In this document: positions 1 to 9,099 of the stretch, one piece after another
Position numbering within the stretch: position 1 is the first letter of the stretch
Layout of the letters: each line of letters starts with the position of its first letter
Assembly: GCA_009926135.1 (NCBI GenBank)
Contig: RFPL01000013.1
Coordinates: 1 to 64,000, forward strand
Direction: 5' to 3'
From: Sphingomonadaceae bacterium
GTDB lineage: Bacteria > Pseudomonadota > Alphaproteobacteria > Sphingomonadales > Sphingomonadaceae
DNA: 64,000 bases
Program-made: the position numbers and the translations under genes
The notes under the pieces: generated by a model
The model's input: the letters and a program-made list of their open reading frames with translations, nothing else
Database searches by the model: none
What the model was told of the DNA's origin: nothing

Positions 1-639
1 CTCCCGGCCTGGATCGAGCAGCCGCCGCCCGCCGAACCGCGCCCGCCGCGTCCGCTTGCGCCGTCATCGCTGGGCGAGGACCTGGCCACTGATCCGCCGC
101 TGCCGCCGGGTTCGGGGCAGGCGGCGGCGCGCGGCGTGCTGCTTCACAAGCTGCTGGAGCGGCTGCCCGAATTGCCCCCGGTTGAGCGCGAGGCGGCGGC
201 CGAGGCCTGGCTGGCGCGCAATGGTGCCGAATTCAGCGCGGCCGACCGCGCCGAGATGACCGGTTCGGCGCTGGCGGTGCTGGCCGAGCCGGCCTGGGCC
301 GATCTCTTCGCGCCGGGTGCCCTTGCCGAAGTGCCGATCGCCGCGACAGTCGGCGGGCAAGTGGTGGTCGGGACGATTGACCGCCTGACGATCCGGCCCG
401 ACCGGATCCGGCTGGTCGATTTCAAGACCGCGCGGCGTCCGCCCGAAAACCTCGATGCCGTGCCAGTCTCGATCCTGCGGCAGATGGCGGCCTATGCTGC
501 GGCGCTCGAAGCAACCTATCCCGGCCGCCCGGTCGAGGCGGCGTTGCTCTACACCCAGATCCCGCGCCTGATTGTGCTGCCCGATGAACTGCTCAGCGTT
601 CACAAGCAGGCATTGCTGGCGGCGCAGGAAAGCTTTTGA
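1..639 (+). CDS. addA: AddA double-strand break repair helicase-nuclease, C-terminal part (5' truncated by window)
   Basis: Reading frame 1 is open from the first base to the TGA at 637-639, so only about the last 212 residues of a much longer protein are present. They contain a RecB/AddA-type PD-(D/E)xK nuclease core: the LVDFKTA stretch (D-x-K) followed by a QMAAY motif (Q-x3-Y), as in the AddA nuclease domain. AddA works with AddB to process double-strand breaks for RecA loading. A proline/alanine-rich linker precedes the nuclease region. trxA follows 66 bases downstream, an addA-trxA order common in sphingomonads. The AddA call is by family knowledge and could not be checked against the helicase part. 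Confidence 0.85.
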   Translation, partial: LPAWIEQPPPAEPRPPRPLAPSSLGEDLATDPPLPPGSGQAAARGVLLHKLLERLPELPPVEREAAAEAWLARNGAEFSAADRAEMTGSALAVLAEPAWADLFAPGALAEVPIAATVGGQVVVGTIDRLTIRPDRIRLVDFKTARRPPENLDAVPVSILRQMAAYAAALEATYPGRPVEAALLYTQIPRLIVLPDELLSVHKQALLAAQESF

Positions 640-705
640 ACCGCAGCGATTGCCGAAGTGCGACCGCGACCCTAGATTGTCGAATAACCTTTCAGGAGAT
701 TCCCC

Positions 706-1026
706 ATGGCCACCAAAGCCGTTACCGATGCCAGCTTCGCCGCCGATGTGCTGCAGTCCGACAAGCCCGTGCTGGTCGATTTCTGGGCCGACTGGTGCGG
801 CCCGTGCAAGATGATCGCCCCGGCGCTTGAGGAAATCAGCGAGGAACTTGCTGACCAGGTGACTATCGCCAAGGTCGACATCATGGAGAACACCGACATT
901 GCCGCGAAGTTCGGCGTGCAGTCGATCCCGCTGATGGTGCTGTTCAAGAACGGCGAGCCGGTTGCCCAGAAGCTGGGTGCCGCGCCGAAGAGCCAGCTCA
1001 AGGGCTGGCTGGAAAGCGTCCTTTAA
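706..1026 (+). CDS. trxA: thioredoxin
   Basis: A 106-residue thioredoxin, the usual size for TrxA. The active site is WCGPCK with cysteines at 31 and 34, and the conserved cis-Pro region (SIPLMVLF) follows. It acts as a cytoplasmic disulfide reductase fed by thioredoxin reductase. The ATG is preceded by AGGAG seven bases upstream. The stop codon overlaps the end of the opposing phosphatase gene by four bases, so the two transcripts converge without an intergenic terminator. Confidence 0.97.
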   Translation: MATKAVTDASFAADVLQSDKPVLVDFWADWCGPCKMIAPALEEISEELADQVTIAKVDIMENTDIAAKFGVQSIPLMVLFKNGEPVAQKLGAAPKSQLKGWLESVL

Positions 1027-1826
1027 AGCGCCTGCATCCGCGTTGCCAGCTCGTCCCACAGGGCCGGGCTGGCCGCGCCGATCAGGCTGGGGCGCAGGTG
1101 CTCGTCCACCCGGTAGGGCTGGCCATCCGGCCGCGCGACCTTGCCGCCGGCTTCGTTCAGCAACAGCACGCCTGCCGCGTGATCCCAGGCCAACGTGCGC
1201 TCGAAGATGGTGATGTCGTTTTCGCCCAGCACGATGCGCGGGTACTGTTCGGCCGCACAGCGCGGAATATCGACCAGGGTATAGTGCGGCGCGATGTGGG
1301 TCTTGAGCGCTTCGCGCCGGGCCGGGTCAGCAAAGACCAGTGAAATGGCCGCAATCGGCGGTGTCTCGCCGCTGGGGCGGGCCGTGATTCGCTCCCCATC
1401 GATCCAGGCACCCTGACCCTTCTGGGCGGTGCAGAACCGGCCGCGCAGCGGATCATAGATCCAGCCGCCGATGGTTTCGCCTGCCTCGGCCAGCGCAACC
1501 ATGATCCCGAACGGCGGCTTGCCCGCGGCGAAATTGTTGGTGCCGTCGACCGGGTCGATGATCCAGCACAGCGCATCGCCCAGCCGCTCCATCAGCGCCG
1601 GCTCGGCCTCGCAGGCTTCCTCGCCGACGATGGTGGCCTCGGGCAGGATCTTCGCCAGCCCCTCGGCCAGGATCACTTCGGCCTCGCGGTCGGCAATCGT
1701 GACCAACTCGCCAACCGACTTGTCGATCACCTCGTGGGCTTCAAGCTGCTGATAGCGCGGCATCACCGCGCGCTCTGACGCGTCCTTGATGACGGCCAGG
1801 ACGGCCGCGTCGAGGGCAGCGCTCAT
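1023..1826 (-). CDS. inositol monophosphatase-family phosphatase (possible histidinol-phosphatase)
   Basis: A 267-residue member of the Mg-dependent IMPase/FBPase-like phosphatase superfamily. Visible motifs are GEE (metal ligand), the signature [11 protein letters not shown], and the C-terminal [15 protein letters not shown] motif. Alphaproteobacterial relatives act on inositol monophosphate, or on histidinol phosphate (HisN); sequence alone does not decide. Its start overlaps the argJ stop by four bases (ATGA), so it is probably translationally coupled to argJ. That fits an amino-acid biosynthesis role, but this is inference. Confidence 0.85.
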   Translation of the reverse strand: MSAALDAAVLAVIKDASERAVMPRYQQLEAHEVIDKSVGELVTIADREAEVILAEGLAKILPEATIVGEEACEAEPALMERLGDALCWIIDPVDGTNNFAAGKPPFGIMVALAEAGETIGGWIYDPLRGRFCTAQKGQGAWIDGERITARPSGETPPIAAISLVFADPARREALKTHIAPHYTLVDIPRCAAEQYPRIVLGENDITIFERTLAWDHAAGVLLLNEAGGKVARPDGQPYRVDEHLRPSLIGAASPALWDELATRMQAL

Positions 1827-3049
1827 GAACGGTAATCCGCATTGATCGAGATGTAGCCGTGAGTCAGGTCACAGGTCCACACCGTGGCCCGGCCTTCACC
1901 AAGGCCCAGATCTACCTCGATCCCGATGTCCTGGCCCTTCAGGTGGGCCGCGACCGGAGCTTCGTCGTAATCAGCCAGCGGCTGGCCGTCGCGCGCGGCC
2001 CAGGTGCCGCCAAAGCCAATCGACAGGCAGTCGCGGTCGGCCGGTTCGCCAGCCTTGCCCACGGCCATCACCACGCGGCCCCAATTGGCGTCCTCGCCAG
2101 CGATGGCGGTCTTGACCAGCGGCGAGTTGGCGATGGCCAGGCCGATCTTGCGGGCACTGTCATCGCTGACGGCGCCCGATACGGTCACGGCGATGAACTT
2201 CTGCGCGCCTTCGCCATCCCGCACGACGAGATGAGCCATCTGGCGGCAGACATCCTCCAACGCGGCGGCAAAGGCATCGGCACCGGCGCTGTCGAACGAG
2301 GCCAGCGGCGCATTGCCCGCCGCGCCGGTGGCGAAGGCCAGCACCGTGTCGCTGGTCGAGGTATCGCTATCGACCGTGATGCAGGAAAAGGTCCGCTGGT
2401 TGGTGGCGGAGAGCAGCTGCTGCAGGAAGCCGGGCTCCACCGCTGCGTCAGTGAAGACGTAACCCAGCATGGTGGCCATGTCGGGCGCGATCATGCCGCT
2501 GCCCTTGATGATCGCGCCCAGCGTCACTGTGCGCCCATCGACCACTGCCTGGGCCATGGCGCCCTTGGCGAAGGTGTCGGTGGTGCCGATGGTATCGGCG
2601 GCGGCCTGCCAGTCGCACGGCTGTGCCAGCAGCGCGGCTTCGATCCCGGCCTTCGCCTTGTCCTTGGGCAGCGGAACGCCGATCACCCCCGTGGAGGAGA
2701 CGAAGACCTGCTCAGCCGTGCAGCCAAGGTGCGCGCTGACCTGCGCCATGATCGCCTCAACTGCCTCACGCCCGCGATAGCCGGTAAAGGCGTTGGAATT
2801 GCCAGCATTGACCACCAGCGCCCGCGCGCGGCCCTGCGCCACGTTCTGGCGGCCCAGCTCGACTTCGGAGGAGCAGCAGACGTTGCGGGTGAACACACCG
2901 GCGACAGCCGTACCTTCGGCCAGTTCGACATAGGTCAGATCGCAGCGGCCCCAGTCCTTGTACCCCGCGCGGGCCACGCGCAGGGTGACGCCGGCAATCG
3001 CCGGGATCGCGGGGAAGGGGCGGGCGAGGGGCGAAACGGGGTGGGCCAT
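1823..3049 (-). CDS. argJ: bifunctional glutamate N-acetyltransferase / ornithine acetyltransferase
   Basis: A 408-residue ArgJ, which recycles the acetyl group from N-acetylornithine to glutamate in arginine synthesis. It is an Ntn-type enzyme that cleaves itself at a conserved threonine. The motif MIAPDMATMLGY is present with the nucleophile at about Thr193, and NAGNSNAFTG lies near residue 81. Length and motif spacing are normal. It follows the lipoprotein gene by 33 bases and overlaps the downstream phosphatase by four. Confidence 0.96.
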   Translation of the reverse strand: MAHPVSPLARPFPAIPAIAGVTLRVARAGYKDWGRCDLTYVELAEGTAVAGVFTRNVCCSSEVELGRQNVAQGRARALVVNAGNSNAFTGYRGREAVEAIMAQVSAHLGCTAEQVFVSSTGVIGVPLPKDKAKAGIEAALLAQPCDWQAAADTIGTTDTFAKGAMAQAVVDGRTVTLGAIIKGSGMIAPDMATMLGYVFTDAAVEPGFLQQLLSATNQRTFSCITVDSDTSTSDTVLAFATGAAGNAPLASFDSAGADAFAAALEDVCRQMAHLVVRDGEGAQKFIAVTVSGAVSDDSARKIGLAIANSPLVKTAIAGEDANWGRVVMAVGKAGEPADRDCLSIGFGGTWAARDGQPLADYDEAPVAAHLKGQDIGIEVDLGLGEGRATVWTCDLTHGYISINADYRS

Positions 3050-3082
3050 GGAGGTTCCCCTAACGAGCCGCTGCGCCTCTGC

Positions 3083-3961
3083 CTATCCCCCCAGCCGCAC
3101 CAGGGCGGTCGGGGCGGCGGTGGTGCGGGGGGTGACTTTCCATTCCAGCCGTTGACCGGTGGTGCCGGCCATGGGGCCTTCATCGGTATTGTTGGCCAGG
3201 ATCGCGCCGTCAGTGGTCAGCACCAGCGTGCCGTTGAGTTCGGGCAGGTTTAGCCCGGCGTTGCTCTTGCCCTCTTTCCCGGCATCCATCGCGGCGCCAA
3301 TGGCGGCCAACTGGCCCATGTTCGCCATCGGATTGCCCTGGCCCGGCTGGCCAAAGGCGGGGGCATCCATCCGCACGGCGCCATCGGCCCGCTTGTTGAG
3401 CACGACAAAGGCGTTGGCCATCGGGAAGCGTTCCATGGTCGGGAACTGGAAATCGTAATCGAGGTGGCCGCTGATCGCGAAATCGACCACGAACAGGCCA
3501 TCGCCCTTGTAGACGACCGATTTCCAGCCGGCCTGGCGCCGCAGCCGGTCCGCCAGTTCCTCGGCCGCCTTGGGGCTGGAGGGATCGATCCCGCCCAGCA
3601 TCGATTTCATCATGTCGGCATCGCGCTTCTTGCGGGTTGCGTCAGCCTGCCGATTTTCCTCCCAGTCTGCCTTCTGCTTGGCCAGTTCCGGTTTGGAGCA
3701 TTCGCGCGCTGTCCGGTCGGCATCGTCGTTGTAGCATGGCTCGGCCTTGAACGGCTCGGCTTCCTTTGCCTTGCCCCCCAGTTCGGCCAGCTTGCTCAGT
3801 CCCAGCAGGTAGATCTCGCCGTTGTATGTATAGCTGAACCGCCCGTCCTTGCGCAGGTCGATGGCGGAGGTGAAACTGCCGGGCGAAACGAAGCAGCCGC
3901 TCAGCAGCAGCGTCGCCGCCGCGACCAGTGTTGCGGCGAGACGGCGAGCGGTATTGGTCAT
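3083..3961 (-). CDS. predicted lipoprotein of unknown function
   Basis: A 292-residue protein with a type II signal peptide: a basic N-terminus, a hydrophobic stretch and a lipobox LLSGC with the lipidated cysteine at 23. The mature part begins with beta-rich sequence (DLRKDGRFSYTYNGEI), followed by a lysine/glutamate-rich charged segment. I do not recognise the family. It starts five bases after the rlmB stop with AGGA nine bases upstream of the ATG, so it is probably in an rlmB-lipoprotein-argJ-phosphatase transcript. An envelope location is supported by the lipobox; the role is unknown. Confidence 0.85.
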   Translation of the reverse strand: MTNTARRLAATLVAAATLLLSGCFVSPGSFTSAIDLRKDGRFSYTYNGEIYLLGLSKLAELGGKAKEAEPFKAEPCYNDDADRTARECSKPELAKQKADWEENRQADATRKKRDADMMKSMLGGIDPSSPKAAEELADRLRRQAGWKSVVYKGDGLFVVDFAISGHLDYDFQFPTMERFPMANAFVVLNKRADGAVRMDAPAFGQPGQGNPMANMGQLAAIGAAMDAGKEGKSNAGLNLPELNGTLVLTTDGAILANNTDEGPMAGTTGQRLEWKVTPRTTAAPTALVRLGG

Positions 3962-3966
3962 GGCGG

Positions 3967-4773
3967 TTATTCCTGCGGACGAACTGCCAGCGCGTATAGC
4001 GCGATCGCCGCGGCATTGGAAACATTGAGACTTTCGACCGCGCCGGACATCGGCAGGCGCGCAATCGCGTCGCAGTGCTGCGTGATGTTGTGGCGCATGC
4101 CTTCACCCTCTGCACCCAGCACCAGCGCAACCGGACCGGCCGGCAGGGCCTCTCCCAGGGTGCTCTTGCCTTCGCCATCCAGGCCGATCCGCCAGTAGCC
4201 GGCCTCGGCCATTTCTTCGAGCGCGCGGGCCAGGTTGACCACCCGCACCCACGGCACGACTTCGAGCGCGCCGGAGGCGCTTTTGGCCAGCGTGCCGGAT
4301 TCGGGCGGAGAGTGCCGGTCCTGGGTGACGATCGCCGCGGCGTTGAAGGCGGCGGCCGAACGCATGATCGCGCCGACATTGTGCGGATCGGTCACCTGAT
4401 CCAGCACGACCAGCGGCCGGGTCGGATCGCCCTGCATCACTTCATCGAGGAACACGTCTTCCAGACCGTCGCATTCCAGCACCAGCCCTTGATGTGGTGC
4501 ATCGCGGGCGACCAGCCGCGCCAGATCGGCGGGCTGGGCATATTCGACCACGAAATCCGCGGGCAGTTCGCCGTCAAGCGAGGCAACCCCTTCGCGCGTG
4601 GCCCACAGCTTGCGATGATTGCGATCCGGGTTCTTCAGCGCGGCCTCGACCGCGTGGCGACCCCACAGCCGCACTGCACCCGCGCTGGCCCGGCCCGAGC
4701 CGCGCCCGCCTTGCATCCGTCCTGCACGCCCACGAAGGGCGCGGGTGGGCTTGGTGTCACGATTACGGCTCAT
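3967..4773 (-). CDS. rlmB: 23S rRNA 2'-O-ribose methyltransferase, RlmB/TrmH family
   Basis: A SpoU/TrmH-family (SPOUT) methyltransferase. The three signature blocks are present: DPHNVGAIMRSAAAF, VLGAEGEGM, and SLNVSNAAAIALY near the C-terminus. An N-terminal substrate-binding domain contains LWGRHAVEAAL. Members methylate G2251 of 23S rRNA. I chose the ATG at 4773, which has AGGGGA about seven bases upstream, over an upstream GTG at 4803 that has no ribosome site. The N-terminus is unusually basic. The divergent tRNA-Tyr region lies just upstream. Confidence 0.92.
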   Translation of the reverse strand: MSRNRDTKPTRALRGRAGRMQGGRGSGRASAGAVRLWGRHAVEAALKNPDRNHRKLWATREGVASLDGELPADFVVEYAQPADLARLVARDAPHQGLVLECDGLEDVFLDEVMQGDPTRPLVVLDQVTDPHNVGAIMRSAAAFNAAAIVTQDRHSPPESGTLAKSASGALEVVPWVRVVNLARALEEMAEAGYWRIGLDGEGKSTLGEALPAGPVALVLGAEGEGMRHNITQHCDAIARLPMSGAVESLNVSNAAAIALYALAVRPQE

Positions 4774-4813
4774 GCGGCGAATCCCCTGTTCATTCGGTGT
4801 CACTAGGGGATGG

Positions 4814-4899
4814 TGGTGGACAGGGCTAGATTCGAACTAGCGTACGCTTGCGCGGGCAGATTTACAGTCTGCTGCCTTTAACCACTCGGCCACCTGTCC
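4814..4899 (-). tRNA. tRNA-Tyr (GTA)
   Basis: On the minus strand a seven-base acceptor GGACAGG pairs with CCTGTCC. It has the class II long variable arm expected of bacterial tRNA-Tyr, an anticodon loop CTGTAAA with anticodon GTA, a GTTCGAATC T-loop, and an encoded CCA end (plus-strand TGG at 4814-4816). The discriminator is A. The length is 86 nt including CCA. Confidence 0.96.
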
Positions 4900-5048
4900 A
4901 CACCACTTGCCGGTGCCGGGTTTCCCCGGAATGTGGCCCCCGAGGGGACCGTCCGGCCGAGAGAGCGCGCCTTTGGACAAGGTGGGGCGTGCTGTCAATG
5001 GGCCAATCGACTTGTCGTGTGGCTTCGCGCCGGATAGGAAGCCGCGCC

Positions 5049-6176
5049 ATGAGCGAAATCACCCCTGTGATCTCGGCGACAGGCCTCTACACCCCGCCCG
5101 AGACAATCACCAATGACGAGCTGGTCGCCAGCTTCAATGCCTATGTGGAACTCCACAATTCCCGCAACGCGGCAGCGATCGCGGCGGGAGAAGTGGAGGA
5201 ACTGCAACCCAGTTCCGCCGAGTTCATCGAAAAGGCCAGCGGCATCAAATCCCGCCACGTGATGAGCAAGGCGCCGACGCTGGACCCCGAAACGATGGGA
5301 CCGCGCTGGCCGGAACGCTCAAATGACGAGATCTCCGTGATGGCGGAGATCGGCGTAAAGGCCGCGCAGGACGCCTTGCGCGCCGCCGGGCGCGATCCGG
5401 CCGATGTCGATGCCGTGCTGTGCGCTGCGTCCAACATGCAGCGCCCCTATCCGGCTATGGCGATCGAGATACAACAGGCGCTGGGGATCGAGGGCTTTGC
5501 CTTTGACATGAATGTCGCCTGCTCCTCGGCCACGTTCGGCATCCAGACGGCGGCCGATTTCATCCGCAGCGGCAATGCCCGCTCGGTGCTGGTGGTCAGT
5601 CCGGAAATCTGCACCGGTCACAACAACATGAAGAACCGCGACAGCCACTTCATTTTCGGCGACGTGGCGACTGCCGTGCTGGTCGAGGCCAGGGACATGG
5701 CCCCGGCCCAGCACTGGGAGATTGTCGGCACGCGGCTGAAGACCGTGTTCTCCAACAATATCCGCAACAATTTTGGTTTCCTCAACGCCGCCACGCCGGA
5801 AACCATCGGCACGCCGGACAAGTTGTTCGTCCAGGAAGGACGCAAGGTGTTCAAGGAAGTGGTGCCGATGGTCGCGACGATGATCGTCGAACATGCCGGT
5901 GACCTGGGGATCGAGCCGGCCAGCCTGCGCCGCCTGTGGCTGCACCAGGCCAATTCGGGGATGAACCGGCTGATCTCGCAGCGGGTGCTTGGGCATGAGG
6001 CCAATGATGACGAGAGCCCGACCGTGCTCGATACCTATGGCAACACCTCGAGCGCGGGCTCGATCATTGCCTTCCATCTCCACAACAGCGATCTGGCAGC
6101 GGGCGATACCGCGCTGATCTGTTCCTTCGGCGCGGGCTATTCCGCTGGCACCGTCTTCGTGCGCAAGGTAGCCTGA
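5049..6176 (+). CDS. beta-ketoacyl-ACP synthase III-type enzyme (long FabH-like)
   Basis: A 375-residue thiolase-fold enzyme with the KAS III catalytic triad: Cys158 in NVACSSATFG, His299 in LWLHQAN, and Asn332 in TYGNTSSAG. It is longer than housekeeping FabH (about 320 residues) because of an insertion after the N-terminal strand. This is a family seen in alphaproteobacteria and annotated as KAS III. It would condense an acyl-CoA with malonyl-ACP; the acyl substrate cannot be told. The start at 5049 has AGGAAG upstream, and the frame extends further upstream only as shadow. psd follows three bases after the stop. Confidence 0.9.
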   Translation: MSEITPVISATGLYTPPETITNDELVASFNAYVELHNSRNAAAIAAGEVEELQPSSAEFIEKASGIKSRHVMSKAPTLDPETMGPRWPERSNDEISVMAEIGVKAAQDALRAAGRDPADVDAVLCAASNMQRPYPAMAIEIQQALGIEGFAFDMNVACSSATFGIQTAADFIRSGNARSVLVVSPEICTGHNNMKNRDSHFIFGDVATAVLVEARDMAPAQHWEIVGTRLKTVFSNNIRNNFGFLNAATPETIGTPDKLFVQEGRKVFKEVVPMVATMIVEHAGDLGIEPASLRRLWLHQANSGMNRLISQRVLGHEANDDESPTVLDTYGNTSSAGSIIAFHLHNSDLAAGDTALICSFGAGYSAGTVFVRKVA

Positions 6177-6179
6177 CCC

Positions 6180-6929
6180 ATGGCCAATGAAATCCTCGAC
6201 AACCGCGGACGCGGCGAAGCTGCCTGGCAGTGGCCGCGGATCCATCCCGAAGCCCACAAGTTTGCGGCGATCGCCGGCATTGCCAGCGCTGCTGCAGCGT
6301 TTTTTGCCTGGGAAACGCTGGCCTGGCCGCTGGGCTTCCTGGTCCTGGGGATCTGTGCCTTCTTCCGCGATCCGGTCCGCGTCACGCCGCAGGAAGACCG
6401 TTTTATCGTTGCCCCCGCCGATGGCCTGGTCACGCTGATCCAGCAGGTCGAACCGCCGCGCGAACTGGTGATTGACGATGGCAGCGGTACCAAGGGTCTG
6501 GCGCCTGGGCCGGTCACGCGCATTTCGATCTTCATGTCGGTGTTCGATGTCCACATCAACCGCGCGCCAATCGGCGGCACGGTGCGCCGCGTGGTCTACA
6601 TGCCCGGCAAGTTCATGAACGCCGATCTCGACAAGGCGAGCGAAGAGAACGAGCGCCAGCACATCCTGATCGAACGCGGCGACGGGGTGGCGATCGGCTT
6701 CACCCAGATCGCCGGGCTGGTCGCGCGGCGGATCGTGCCCTTCGTCAAGCCGGGCGACATGCTGGCGGTGGGCCAGCGCGTCGGCCTGATCCGCTTCGGC
6801 AGCCGGGTCGATGTCTACCTGCCGGCGGGAACCGAGCCGCGCGTGCTGCTGGGCCAGAAGATCGTGGCTGGTGAAACCGTGCTGGCCGAACTCGGCCAGA
6901 CGCTGCTGATCGAGGGCATCAGCCAGTGA
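6180..6929 (+). CDS. psd: phosphatidylserine decarboxylase proenzyme
   Basis: A 249-residue short-type Psd, which makes phosphatidylethanolamine from phosphatidylserine at the inner membrane. A hydrophobic segment lies around residues 25-55. The self-cleavage site that generates the pyruvoyl group is the Gly-Ser in RFGSRVD (Ser208). The HINRAPIGG region is typical. The stop overlaps the start of pssA by four bases, so the two consecutive steps of the pathway are translationally coupled. Confidence 0.96.
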   Translation: MANEILDNRGRGEAAWQWPRIHPEAHKFAAIAGIASAAAAFFAWETLAWPLGFLVLGICAFFRDPVRVTPQEDRFIVAPADGLVTLIQQVEPPRELVIDDGSGTKGLAPGPVTRISIFMSVFDVHINRAPIGGTVRRVVYMPGKFMNADLDKASEENERQHILIERGDGVAIGFTQIAGLVARRIVPFVKPGDMLAVGQRVGLIRFGSRVDVYLPAGTEPRVLLGQKIVAGETVLAELGQTLLIEGISQ

Positions 6930-7708
6930 CCGATCCCAGCCTGCGCGGGGGGCTGACGCTGCGGGCGATGGTGCCCAATGCGATCACGGCCGCCGCGCTG
7001 TGCATGGGGCTGACCTCGATCCGCTTCGCCATAACCGGCGAATGGGAGAAGGCGATCCTGGCCGTGGTCGTGGCCGGGGTGCTTGATGGGATCGACGGGC
7101 GGATTGCCCGCCTGCTCAATGCCCAGTCGCGCTTCGGCGCCGAGCTCGACAGCCTGGCAGACAATGTCTCCTTCGGGGTGGCTCCGGCGCTGATCCTGTT
7201 TCTGTGGTCGCTGCAGGACCTGCCGCGGCTGGGTTGGTTTGCCGCGCTGGCTTTCGCGATCGGCTGCGCGCTGCGGCTGGCCCGCTTCAATGCCCGGATC
7301 GACATGGCGGATGAGCCGCGCAAGGCGGCTGGCTTCCTGACCGGCGTGCCCGCACCGGTCGGGGCGGGGCTGGCCTTCCTGCCGATGTACCTGTGGATTG
7401 CCACGGGCCGCGAAGAAGTGCGCGACCCGCTGGTTGTCGGGGCCTGGCTGGTATTTGTCGGCTTCCTGCTGATCTCGGCCGTGCCGACGCTCACCTGGGG
7501 GCGACTGCGCCCGCGCCGCTCGGTCCGCCTTGAATTGCTGGCCCTGTTCGGCCTGGTGGGTGCGGCCTTGCTGACCGAACCGTGGTGGACCCTGGTCGGG
7601 ATCTGCGTGGTCTACCTGGCGCTGATGCCGGTCGGCATGGCGATCTATGGCCGGTTCAGGCGGCAGCGCGCAGCGGCTGGCGATAGGCCGGAGCCGCCTT
7701 CGGCCTGA
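6926..7708 (+). CDS. pssA: CDP-diacylglycerol--serine O-phosphatidyltransferase
   Basis: A 260-residue multi-spanning CDP-alcohol phosphatidyltransferase. The family signature DG-x2-AR-x8-G-x3-D-x3-D is seen as DGIDGRIAR...GAELDSLAD. It transfers phosphatidyl from CDP-diacylglycerol to serine, supplying the substrate of Psd encoded immediately upstream. The GTG start lies in a four-base overlap with psd. The 3' end overlaps the opposing small membrane-protein gene by about 50 bases. Confidence 0.95.
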   Translation: MTDPSLRGGLTLRAMVPNAITAAALCMGLTSIRFAITGEWEKAILAVVVAGVLDGIDGRIARLLNAQSRFGAELDSLADNVSFGVAPALILFLWSLQDLPRLGWFAALAFAIGCALRLARFNARIDMADEPRKAAGFLTGVPAPVGAGLAFLPMYLWIATGREEVRDPLVVGAWLVFVGFLLISAVPTLTWGRLRPRRSVRLELLALFGLVGAALLTEPWWTLVGICVVYLALMPVGMAIYGRFRRQRAAAGDRPEPPSA

Positions 7709-7904
7709 TCGGGAGGGCAATCACCTTGCCCCTCGGCTTCGCGCCGTATTCGACAATCCGGAACCGGATCTCGCGGCTCTGCGGGCAATTGCGCCAGTCC
7801 TGCCGCGCGTTCAGCGCTGCCTGTCCGTAACGCTTCCACGAGGCGGCGATCACACCCGATGACAGGGCAAGGACGGTGGCGGCCAGGACCAGAAGCGCGA
7901 TCAT
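7656..7904 (-). CDS. small membrane-anchored hypothetical protein
   Basis: An 82-residue protein with an N-terminal hydrophobic segment (IALLVLAATVLALSSGVIAAS) and then a basic, proline-containing tail with CPQSREIRFRIVEYG. The ATG at 7904 has AAAGGA eight bases upstream and is preferred to more distant in-frame starts. It overlaps the 3' end of pssA tail to tail. I do not recognise a family; it looks like a single-pass inner-membrane or secreted small protein. Confidence 0.6.
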   Translation of the reverse strand: MIALLVLAATVLALSSGVIAASWKRYGQAALNARQDWRNCPQSREIRFRIVEYGAKPRGKVIALPIRPKAAPAYRQPLRAAA

Positions 7905-8212
7905 CGTGTCGTTCCTTTGCTTCAGGACGGGGATTGTCCTGTGGACTTCCTGTTGATAAATATGTGGAAGAACAGCGGCTGTTCCTCGATGAGTCGCAAT
8001 GTTCTCTATTTGTTCCATCCTGTCAAGCGGGTTTTTGGCGCCTTTGCGTGGGCCAGCGCTTTAGGGCTGGATTCTGCGCCACTCAGCCGCTAAGGGCGGC
8101 CCCGCTTGATCCGGGGATTCCCTCCGGTGACGGCAAATCCACATGGAAAGCACACATACCGGTTCCGCAGCGGGAGCTCCGCACGGTCCCAGCTTTCCAG
8201 AGGCAGTAAACT
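7905..8212. other. intergenic leader region upstream of rpsB
   Basis: A 308-base gene-free stretch between the divergent small membrane-protein gene and rpsB. It must carry promoters in both directions, and possibly an rpsB 5' leader used for autogenous control by S2, which is known in other bacteria. It contains one copy of a CCCC-CTTGAT-GGGG palindrome at 8100-8116 and a near-palindrome with GAAC and GTTC ends near 7970. I could not assign an unambiguous -35/-10 pair. Confidence 0.4.
8100..8116. repeat. short GC-rich palindrome with CTTGAT core (REP-like)
   Basis: CCCCG-CTTGAT-CCGGGG. The CTTGA(T) core flanked by CCCC/GGGG arms matches the two palindromes between kup and the coiled-coil gene at 29135-29154 and 29188-29208. 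It is a probable dispersed intergenic palindrome of this genome. Confidence 0.5.
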
Positions 8213-9013
8213 ATGGCGGCTCCCGTCGTCACCATGCAGCAATTGATCGAGGCCGGCGCACACTTCGGCCACCAGACCCACCGCTGGAACCCGCGGATGA
8301 AGCCGTACATCTTCGGCGCCCGCAACGGCATCCACATCCTTGACCTGTCGCAGACCGTGCCGCTGATGGCCCGCGCGCTCGACTTCGTTTCGGCCACTGT
8401 CCAGGCCGGCGGCAAGGTGCTGTTCGTCGGCACCAAGCGCCAGGCGCAGGAACCGATCGCCCAGGCCGCTCGCGCTTCGGGTCAGCACTATGTCAACCAC
8501 CGCTGGCTGGGCGGCATGCTCACCAACTGGAAGACCATCTCGGGCTCGATCAAGCGCTTCAAGGCGCTGGAAGAGCAGCTGTCGGGTGACACCACCGGCC
8601 TGACCAAGAAGGAAGTGCTCCAGCTGACGCGTGAGCGTGACAAGTTCGAACTGTCGCTGGGCGGCATCCGCGACATGGGCGGCATTCCGGACGTGATGTT
8701 CGTGATCGACGCCAACAAGGAAGAACTGGCGATCAAGGAAGCCAACGTCCTGGGTATCCCGGTCGTGGCGATCCTTGATTCGAACGTCTCGCCCGATGGC
8801 ATTGCCTTCCCGATCCCGGCCAACGATGACGCCAGCCGCGCCATCCGCCTGTACTGCGAAGCCGTTGCCGCTGCTGCCACCAAGGGCCGCCGCGAAGGCG
8901 TCGTTGATTCGGGCGTCGATGTCGGTGCGCTGGAAGAAGCCCCGGTTGAAGAAGCCGTGGTGGAAGCCGCCCCGGTTGAAGCCGCCGCGGAAGAAACTTC
9001 GACCGAAGCCTGA
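8213..9013 (+). CDS. rpsB: 30S ribosomal protein S2
   Basis: A 266-residue S2 with typical blocks: the [17 protein letters not shown] start, the [11 protein letters not shown] segment, and [18 protein letters not shown]-terminal Glu/Ala/Val-rich acidic tail of about 35 residues extends beyond the conserved fold, as often in sphingomonads. It is followed by tsf after 86 bases, the standard rpsB-tsf order. The ATG follows an AGAGGCAG sequence. Confidence 0.98.
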   Translation: MAAPVVTMQQLIEAGAHFGHQTHRWNPRMKPYIFGARNGIHILDLSQTVPLMARALDFVSATVQAGGKVLFVGTKRQAQEPIAQAARASGQHYVNHRWLGGMLTNWKTISGSIKRFKALEEQLSGDTTGLTKKEVLQLTRERDKFELSLGGIRDMGGIPDVMFVIDANKEELAIKEANVLGIPVVAILDSNVSPDGIAFPIPANDDASRAIRLYCEAVAAAATKGRREGVVDSGVDVGALEEAPVEEAVVEAAPVEAAAEETSTEA

Positions 9014-9099
9014 GCCTGCGGGCCAGGTCAGTCACAAACCTGTAGCGTGCCGGGGCCATTGGTCCCGGCCGCCAGTTCCATTCAAGAAGGACCAGTTCA

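Noticed and set aside
1859..3253. Long plus-strand open frame opposite argJ and the lipoprotein gene
   Set aside because: argJ on the minus strand has clear motifs; the plus-strand frame has biased composition and no recognisable domain, typical of antisense frames in GC-rich DNA.
5319..6662. 447-codon minus-strand open frame opposite the KAS III-type gene and psd
   Set aside because: It is complementary to two real genes with intact active-site motifs; its composition is that of reversed codon bias.
7968..7984. GAAC-N7-GTTC near-palindrome as a LexA operator
   Set aside because: The alphaproteobacterial operator is a direct repeat (GAAC-N7-GAAC), and the adjacent genes are not SOS genes.
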